Source of the DNA: Desulfobacteraceae bacterium | GTDB taxonomy: Bacteria > Desulfobacterota > DSM-4660 > Desulfatiglandales > Desulfatiglandaceae | DNA: 19,913 bases | Direction of reading: 5' to 3' | NCBI GenBank assembly: GCA_020349865.1 | Contig: CP070700.1 | Span: 3,536,941 to 3,556,853, forward strand | Shown here: one piece after another, positions 15,241-19,913 of the stretch | How the letters are laid out: each line of letters starts with the position of its first letter | Numbering within the stretch: position 1 is the first letter of the stretch | The notes under the pieces: generated by a model | The model's database searches: none | Seen by the model: only the letters and a program-made list of their open reading frames with translations | What the model was told of the DNA's origin: nothing | Made by a program: the position numbers and the translations under genes

Positions 15241-16425
15241 ATGAAGCCGATTGAAATTTCAAAGGACATTTACTGGTTAGGGGTAATTGACTGGAACATA
15301 AGGGATTTTCATGGGTACTCTACCTATGAGGGGTCTACTTATAATGCTTTCCTGATCATGGATGAAAAGATCGCGCTCATTGACACGGTGAAGAAGGGTT
15401 TTGAAGACGAACTGATCGAGGGCATCACTCATCTGGTCGATCCCAAGAAAATCGATTATGTGATCAGCAACCACACGGAAATGGATCATTCGGGAGGACT
15501 CCCCAGGATTATGCACAGGATTGGTGAGGATAAACCCCTTTATTGCTCCAAGATAGGGCACAAAAACCTATCACGGCATTTCCCCCAGCAATGGAACTAC
15601 CAACCGGTTGAAACTGGAGGGGAATTGAGCCTGGGGAAGCGAAACCTCACCTTTGTGGAAACCAGGATGCTTCACTGGCCAGACAGCATGTTCACCTATT
15701 TAAAGGAGGATAAGATCCTCTTTTCCAGTGATGGTTTCGGACAGCATTACGCAGGCATTGAAAGGTTTGATGACGAAATTGGAGAGGCCATCATGCCTCA
15801 CGCCAGGAAGTACTTTGCCAACATCCTGCTCCTTTACGCCCCTTTGGTACTCAAACTGGTGGATAAGGTGAACGAAATGGGGCTGGCCATTGATATGATC
15901 TGTCCTGACCACGGGATTATCTGGAGAAAAGACCCCGCAAAGATCATAAGCAGTTATGTGGAATGGAGCCTCCAGAAGCCCAAGCGAAAAGCTCTGGTCA
16001 TTTACGATACCATTTGGCACAGCACCCAAGTGATGGCTGAGGCCATTGTGGCATCCCTCGGCGAGGAAGGGGTGAATGCCCGGCCCATGCACCTAAGGAC
16101 CTACCACCGAAGCGATATTATGACTGAAGTGCTTGACGCAGGAGCTGTCATTGTCGGCTCACCCACTTTAAACAATGGTCTGTTCCCCACAGTGACCGAT
16201 TTTCTTGCTTATATGAAGGGCTTAAAGCCCAATAACAAGGTGGCAGCCGCCTTCGGCTCCTATGGCTGGAGTGGGGAAGCGGTCAAACTGATAAATCGCG
16301 AATTTGAACAGATGAAATTTGATGTAATAGATCCCGGTATCAGAATCAGTTATGTGCCTGATAATCAGGGCTTGAAGGCCTGTTATGAGCTCGGTAAAAA
16401 GATCGCCAAGGCACTTCCTGGTTGA
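15241..16425 (+). CDS. fprA: A-type flavodiiron protein (oxygen/nitric oxide reductase)
   Basis: A 394-residue flavodiiron protein. The N-terminal beta-lactamase-like half carries the diiron ligands: H78-x-E80-x-D82-H83 (SNHTEMDHSGG), a His in MLHWPDS, an Asp in SSDGFGQHY and a His in CPDHG. The C-terminal half (about 255-394) is a flavodoxin domain with the FMN loop YDTIWHST and the SPTLNNG and GSYGWSG segments. It reduces O2 to water or NO to N2O in the cytoplasm, normally taking electrons from rubredoxin, which is not encoded nearby. It is full length with no extra NADH or rubredoxin domain. AGGAGG (15223-15228) lies 12 nt upstream of the ATG, slightly long. larE follows after 68 bp, so co-transcription is possible. 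A Rex/FNR-like palindrome lies in its promoter region. Confidence 0.93.
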   Translation: MKPIEISKDIYWLGVIDWNIRDFHGYSTYEGSTYNAFLIMDEKIALIDTVKKGFEDELIEGITHLVDPKKIDYVISNHTEMDHSGGLPRIMHRIGEDKPLYCSKIGHKNLSRHFPQQWNYQPVETGGELSLGKRNLTFVETRMLHWPDSMFTYLKEDKILFSSDGFGQHYAGIERFDDEIGEAIMPHARKYFANILLLYAPLVLKLVDKVNEMGLAIDMICPDHGIIWRKDPAKIISSYVEWSLQKPKRKALVIYDTIWHSTQVMAEAIVASLGEEGVNARPMHLRTYHRSDIMTEVLDAGAVIVGSPTLNNGLFPTVTDFLAYMKGLKPNNKVAAAFGSYGWSGEAVKLINREFEQMKFDVIDPGIRISYVPDNQGLKACYELGKKIAKALPG

Positions 16426-16493
16426 CATGAAAGGTCATCCGGGGCTCGCCCTCTATTATGGAGAAATGTTTGAGGTGATCACTTTTTTATAAA

Positions 16494-17336
16494 ATGAATG
16501 AAGACATCGCGAAATCGAAAAGGGAAGGCCTGGTCCGTCTGTTAAAGGACATGGATTCCCTCCTGGTGGCGTTTTCAGGCGGGGTTGACAGCACATTTCT
16601 TTTGGCACTTGCCCACGAAACCATGGGGAAAAAAGTAGTGGCTGTCACGGCAAGCTCTGTCATCCATCCTATCCGGGAAACCGAAAGCGCCCGAGAATTT
16701 GCCCGGGAAAAGGAAATTGGTCATATCATTATTCACCCAAACGAGCTGAGCCTTACTGACTTTACTTCAAATACCTCCGAACGCTGCTACTACTGCAAAC
16801 GAAATCTATTTGAGCTTCTCCTTCAAATTGCAAGGGATAAGGGCATCAAACAGGTGGCCCACGGCGCCAACATGGACGACCTGAGGGACTATCGCCCTGG
16901 ATTTAGGGCAGCCGGGGAGATGGGAGTCATGGCTCCGCTTGTGGATGTTCAATTGGGCAAAGAAGAGATACGTTTCCTCTCAAAAGATATGGGCTTAATA
17001 ACATGGGATAAGCCAGCTATGGCCTGCCTTGCAAGCAGGGTCCCTTACGGAAGTCCGATTACCGAAAAGAAGCTCAAGATGATCGAAGATGCCGAAACAT
17101 TTCTTATTGACCGGGGTTTTAAGAAAGTGAGGGTCCGCCATAACGGGTCTACGGCCAGGATTGAGGTGGAAAGGTCTGGACACAAAAAGATTATTGATGA
17201 AGGACTCGCCTATGCGGTTGTAGCTGAATTTCGCGGGATCGGTTTTAACCATATTACGCTGGATCTGGAAGGATATATTCCCGGGAGCCTTAATCGAGAT
17301 CTGGGGAATAAGAAAAAGAAGGAGTCAGCTGAATGA
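16494..17336 (+). CDS. larE: LarE-type ATP-dependent sacrificial sulfur transferase
   Basis: A 280-residue PP-loop protein. SGGVDS at residues 28-33 binds and activates ATP; the RCYYCK motif (C98, C101) and DDLRDYRPG are typical of LarE; C178 in MACLASRVPYG corresponds to the sulfur-donating Cys176 of Lactobacillus LarE. LarE adenylates and sulfurates the pyridinium cofactor precursor of lactate racemase, giving up a Cys sulfur or using a cluster-bound one. No larA, larB or larC is in the window. Instead the stop overlaps the start of a YcaO gene (ATGA, 17333-17336), which indicates translational coupling and a shared task, possibly sulfur delivery for a thioamide or similar. The ATG is preceded by GAGGTGA at long spacing; an in-frame TGA at 16476-16478 excludes an earlier start. 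Confidence 0.88.
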   Translation: MNEDIAKSKREGLVRLLKDMDSLLVAFSGGVDSTFLLALAHETMGKKVVAVTASSVIHPIRETESAREFAREKEIGHIIIHPNELSLTDFTSNTSERCYYCKRNLFELLLQIARDKGIKQVAHGANMDDLRDYRPGFRAAGEMGVMAPLVDVQLGKEEIRFLSKDMGLITWDKPAMACLASRVPYGSPITEKKLKMIEDAETFLIDRGFKKVRVRHNGSTARIEVERSGHKKIIDEGLAYAVVAEFRGIGFNHITLDLEGYIPGSLNRDLGNKKKKESAE

Positions 17337-19060
17337 GCCATAGAATTATTCTAAATGATGCATACAAGGGCTACACCCTGGATCAGGATAAGATCGTTTC
17401 ACCAGAGAAGACGATCCAGCGGTTCAGGGAAAAGCTCAAGCAAATCGATATGAATATCCTGGAGCAGACAATAAGAATTGATAAGGGCCGCCTCGATATC
17501 CCGGTATATTTCAGTATCTGCGGCCGTGAGGCCGAAGAGGTCATTGGAACAAAAAAGCAAATGGGAAAGGGGGGAACACCCAACCAAGCAGAAGCCAGTG
17601 CCGTAATGGAGTTGGCAGAGAGATTCAGTTTCTTCAGTTTCTGGAAGAATCCAAAGAACTTCTCAGTTGCAGAGTACAGAAACGTAAGGGGTCCCGCCCT
17701 CCCCTTTAAGAATGTTGCCCAGTCCGTTCATGACGACTCTGAAGATCTTGACCTTGTGAAGGAGGTCTTTTCAAGACTTCCGCTAAAATGGACCTGGGGC
17801 TACAACTTGACTAAGGGTGAGGAAGTGCTCATACCTTTTGACTGGTTTTTTACCATAAATGAGTTCAACGGTCCCTCTGCCGGAAACTGCACGGAAGAAG
17901 CAATCCTCCAGGGAATATGTGAGGTGGTGGAAAGGCATGTCTCGTCAATCATCAGCCGAAATAAGTTAAAGGCCCCTTCAATTGATCTTGGTTCGGTTGA
18001 TGATCCGCTCGTTATGGAGTTGATTCACAAATACCAAAAAGCGGGGATCAAACTGTATGCTTCTGATTTTTCGCTTGATACCGGAATCCCCTCTGTCGGT
18101 GCCCTTGCCTACGATCCTTCTACCTTTCCTCACAGGAGCGAAATCGTCTGGACAGCCGGAACAACCCCCAACCCGCAAAAGGCCCTGAGCCGGGCTTTGA
18201 CGGAAGTCGCCCAGCTGGCCGGTGATTTTGATACCAACTCAAACTATGTGGCAAGCGGTCTTCCCAAATTCAAAGACCTGACTGAGGCCGATTTTATCAT
18301 GCATCCGGGAAATGATGTCCTCATTTCCAGCCTGCCGGATCTTTCTAATGACAACATCAAGGTAGAGGTTAATAACTGTGTCGATGCCCTTTCGAAAATA
18401 CACATGGAAGTGATCCTTATTAATGTGACCCATCCCAAATTGGGTATTCCGGCCTTCTACACCATCATTCCCGGAGCCCATTTCAGGGAACGGTCAGCGG
18501 GTACGAGCGTCGGGATGTTTTCGGCCAAGTTGATTGCCGAAAGCGGAGATCATGAATGGGCCGTCAAGGAACTTAAAAAGATAGATCAACTCCTGCCAGG
18601 AAAATACTACATCAAATTCTTCTTGGGAGTATCCCACATCTCAATCAATGAGCCATTGAAGGCCTTAAGATATTTGGAGGAAGCACTAAACCTTGACCCC
18701 AAAGAGCAGGACATCCCGAGCATCTATTCATACATGGGAGTCTCCTTGAAAGAGCTTGAACGTTACGGCGAAGCCATTGAGACGCTTAAAAAAGCAGAAG
18801 AATATGACAGTGAAAGAACAGACGTCTATAACCTCATGGGCTTCTGTTATTTCAAGCTCAAGGACCACCAGAAGGCCATTGAATGCTTTAAAAATGTCCT
18901 ACAACTGGATCCCGGTTCCGCCATTGACTATGCCAATATCGCTTCCAACTACCGGGATATGGGTGACAGGGATAAGGCCCTTCAGTATTACAAGTTTGCA
19001 CTAGAACTTGACCCAACCATTGATTTCGCCAGAGACAACCTGCAGATGCTGGAACAATGA
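17333..19060 (+). CDS. YcaO-domain protein with C-terminal TPR repeats
   Basis: A 575-residue protein. Residues about 60-390 form a YcaO domain: GKGGTPNQAEASAVMELAER (E93, E96, R97) and N185-C-T-E-E-A...E197-V-V-E200-R201 match the ATP/Mg-binding Glu and Asn/Arg pattern of the family, and HFRERSAG supplies a further Arg. YcaO enzymes use ATP to activate backbone amides, making azolines, amidines or thioamides. Residues about 415-575 are TPR repeats (EALNLDPKEQ, AIETLKKAEEYD, AIECFKNVLQLDPGS, ALQYYKFALELDP), a protein-binding platform. This resembles the long, housekeeping E. coli-like YcaO rather than peptide natural-product cyclases, and no precursor peptide or TfuA was found. It overlaps larE by 4 nt. 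Its target is unknown; a protein or ribosomal target is conceivable. Confidence 0.88.
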   Translation: MSHRIILNDAYKGYTLDQDKIVSPEKTIQRFREKLKQIDMNILEQTIRIDKGRLDIPVYFSICGREAEEVIGTKKQMGKGGTPNQAEASAVMELAERFSFFSFWKNPKNFSVAEYRNVRGPALPFKNVAQSVHDDSEDLDLVKEVFSRLPLKWTWGYNLTKGEEVLIPFDWFFTINEFNGPSAGNCTEEAILQGICEVVERHVSSIISRNKLKAPSIDLGSVDDPLVMELIHKYQKAGIKLYASDFSLDTGIPSVGALAYDPSTFPHRSEIVWTAGTTPNPQKALSRALTEVAQLAGDFDTNSNYVASGLPKFKDLTEADFIMHPGNDVLISSLPDLSNDNIKVEVNNCVDALSKIHMEVILINVTHPKLGIPAFYTIIPGAHFRERSAGTSVGMFSAKLIAESGDHEWAVKELKKIDQLLPGKYYIKFFLGVSHISINEPLKALRYLEEALNLDPKEQDIPSIYSYMGVSLKELERYGEAIETLKKAEEYDSERTDVYNLMGFCYFKLKDHQKAIECFKNVLQLDPGSAIDYANIASNYRDMGDRDKALQYYKFALELDPTIDFARDNLQMLEQ

Positions 19061-19066
19061 TAAAGT

Positions 19067-19115
19067 GGTCTGCCCTTGACTCATGTAGAATGTTAGTAAG
19101 AGTCAAGAGCAGACC
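19067..19115 (+). terminator. Long hairpin after the larE-ycaO operon
   Basis: A 16-bp stem with one mismatch, GGTCTGCCCTTGACTC (19067-19082) with its complement at 19100-19115, and a 17-nt loop, starting 6 nt after the YcaO stop. A short TTTT follows about 10 nt later. It is a likely operon end, although not a textbook terminator. Confidence 0.55.
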
Positions 19116-19410
19116 CCAGGCCTTTTAAACGGTACTTCTTGTGCGGTTTCGCTATCATATTATCACGATTCGTAAAGAACAGGAGACGCCTCTCCTTGCC
19201 CATCGCCGGGTAAGAACCTCGGCACGACTCAAAGGCATCCGTTGCAGAGTAGAACCTCATCTCCCACCGGATGTGTTAGGGATTTACGTATATTTACCTG
19301 TGATATGAGGTATTATTTGAAAAGCAAAGAGTGAAATGTTAAAATAATTACAAAGGATTATCTTACAAAGAAAGATCCTTATAAAATCTGAAGCTTGCAG
19401 GAGGTGGATT
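19116..19410. other. Intergenic region before the MntA/HepT operon
   Basis: Apart from the hairpin at its left end and the promoter at 19317-19345, the gap after ycaO shows no ORF or RNA gene that can be supported. Confidence 0.4.
19317..19345 (+). promoter_or_regulatory. Candidate promoter of mntA/hepT
   Basis: TTGAAA (19317-19322, 5 of 6) and TAAAAT (19340-19345, 5 of 6) with an ideal 17-bp spacer. Transcription would begin near 19352, about 60 nt before the GTG start. Confidence 0.55.
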
Positions 19411-19707
19411 GTGAATAAGAGCGAAGTTCTTGAAAAGCTCACATTTTTCCGGGATGAGCAGAAAACATATTCCGTAAAGGGTCTTTATCTTTTTGGTTCT
19501 TACGCACGAGAAGAGGCGAGAGAGGAAAGCGACCTGGATATTCTTGTTGAGTTTGAGCCGGATGCACCGATCGGTTTATTCGAGTTCGCCAGACTTCGGC
19601 GTAGGCTTAGCGAGCTGGTGGGCAGAGAGGTGGATCTGGTCACTCGCGATGCGATACGCCCGGAGATGAGGGATGAGATATTGCGGGAGGCTGTGCATGC
19701 CGCTTAG
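19411..19707 (+). CDS. mntA: MntA-type minimal nucleotidyltransferase antitoxin
   Basis: A 98-residue minimal nucleotidyltransferase. The active-site motif G-S-x10-D-x-D is complete (GSYAREEAREESDLDILVEFE, residues about 30-50), and the C-terminus VGREVDLVTRDAIRPEMRDEIL is typical. MntA antitoxins neutralise the HEPN ribonuclease HepT by attaching AMP to a Tyr next to its active site. Start GTG with AGGAGG (19399-19404) 6 nt upstream. It overlaps the downstream HEPN gene by 11 nt, the usual toxin-antitoxin arrangement. All catalytic residues are present, so this half appears functional. Confidence 0.88.
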   Translation: MNKSEVLEKLTFFRDEQKTYSVKGLYLFGSYAREEAREESDLDILVEFEPDAPIGLFEFARLRRRLSELVGREVDLVTRDAIRPEMRDEILREAVHAA

Positions 19708-19913
19708 AGACTGGAAGTTGCGAATTAAAGACATCGTGGATGCCGTTATACGAAATCTGACTGTTATTGGAGAAGCGGCTGGCCACGTACCAGATGACAT
19801 TGTATCAGCTTACCCTGACATCCCATGGCGAGATATGCGAGACATGCGGAACTTTGTCGTTCACGAGTATTTTGGTATCAGTGATAAGATCATTTGGGAT
19901 ACCGTCTATAACA
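19697..19913 (+). CDS. hepT: HepT-like HEPN toxin, internally shortened, cut by window end
   Basis: The frame from ATG 19697 runs open to the window end (72 codons). It starts MPLRDWKLRIKDI and continues directly into VDAVIRNLTVIGEAAGHVP, YPDIPWRDMRDMRN and FVVHEYFG. Both parts match HepT (PF01934-type) proteins, but the roughly 25 residues normally lying between the I-x-DI/LEAI helix and VDAVIRNL are missing, an in-frame loss of about 75 bp. The ribonuclease motif R-x4-H-x-Y (RNFVVHEY) is intact, including the Tyr that MntA AMPylates. The first helices of the HEPN bundle are thus truncated or fused, so folding or toxicity may be lost. The C-terminal end lies outside the window. It may be an inactivated toxin with a retained antitoxin. 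Confidence 0.72.
   Translation, partial: MPLRDWKLRIKDIVDAVIRNLTVIGEAAGHVPDDIVSAYPDIPWRDMRDMRNFVVHEYFGISDKIIWDTVYN

Noticed and set aside
19356..19384. Small hairpin AAGGAT...ATCCTT in the mntA leader
   Set aside because: Only 6 bp with an interrupted inner stem; too weak to call a regulatory element.

Overview
The window looks like chromosomal DNA of a strictly anaerobic, probably sulfate-reducing or syntrophic bacterium of the Desulfobacterota (old Deltaproteobacteria). This is inferred from gene content, not from any marker gene: a probable selenocysteine protein of the glycine/sarcosine/betaine reductase B family, a flavodiiron protein, a Cys-rich iron-sulfur protein of a type common in anaerobes, LarE, a Tat-exported DUF362 protein and a degenerate MntA/HepT pair. 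No rRNA, tRNA, CRISPR array or intact insertion sequence was seen.

Left part (1-5.3 kb, all + strand): the end of an EamA transporter, an MFS permease, a GrdB-like gene interrupted by an in-frame UGA that reads best as selenocysteine (U-x-x-C motif, with a SECIS-like hairpin at the right distance), a palindromic repeat, a thioredoxin-reductase-like flavoprotein with an altered NADPH site, and a stand-alone SbcD/Mre11-type phosphoesterase. A membrane class III nucleotide cyclase follows on the - strand (5.5-7.0 kb).

Middle (7.0-11.7 kb, + strand): a gene-poor stretch holding an N-terminal remnant of a REP-type (Y1) transposase, then a winged-helix/4Fe-4S protein, a small cupin, a Tat-exported DUF362 protein, a 221-bp element bounded by 31-bp inverted repeats, and an atypical crotonase.

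Right-middle (11.8-15.1 kb, - strand): a TetR regulator, a NAPE-PLD-like metallo-beta-lactamase-fold protein and an isoprenylcysteine-methyltransferase-like membrane protein. Each is preceded by its own copy of the same 18-bp pseudo-palindrome, so the three probably form one TetR regulon linked to membrane or lipid chemistry.

Right part (15.2-19.9 kb, + strand): a flavodiiron protein fprA, a LarE-type sulfur transferase and a YcaO-TPR protein whose start overlaps the larE stop (ATGA). The last two look like an uncharacterised sulfur-insertion or backbone-modification pair without the usual larA, larC or tfuA neighbours. The window ends inside an MntA/HepT toxin-antitoxin operon whose HEPN toxin appears to lack about 25 N-terminal-half residues. 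The strongest candidates for something new are the selenoprotein with its reductase, the LarE/YcaO-TPR pair and the TetR-lipid regulon.
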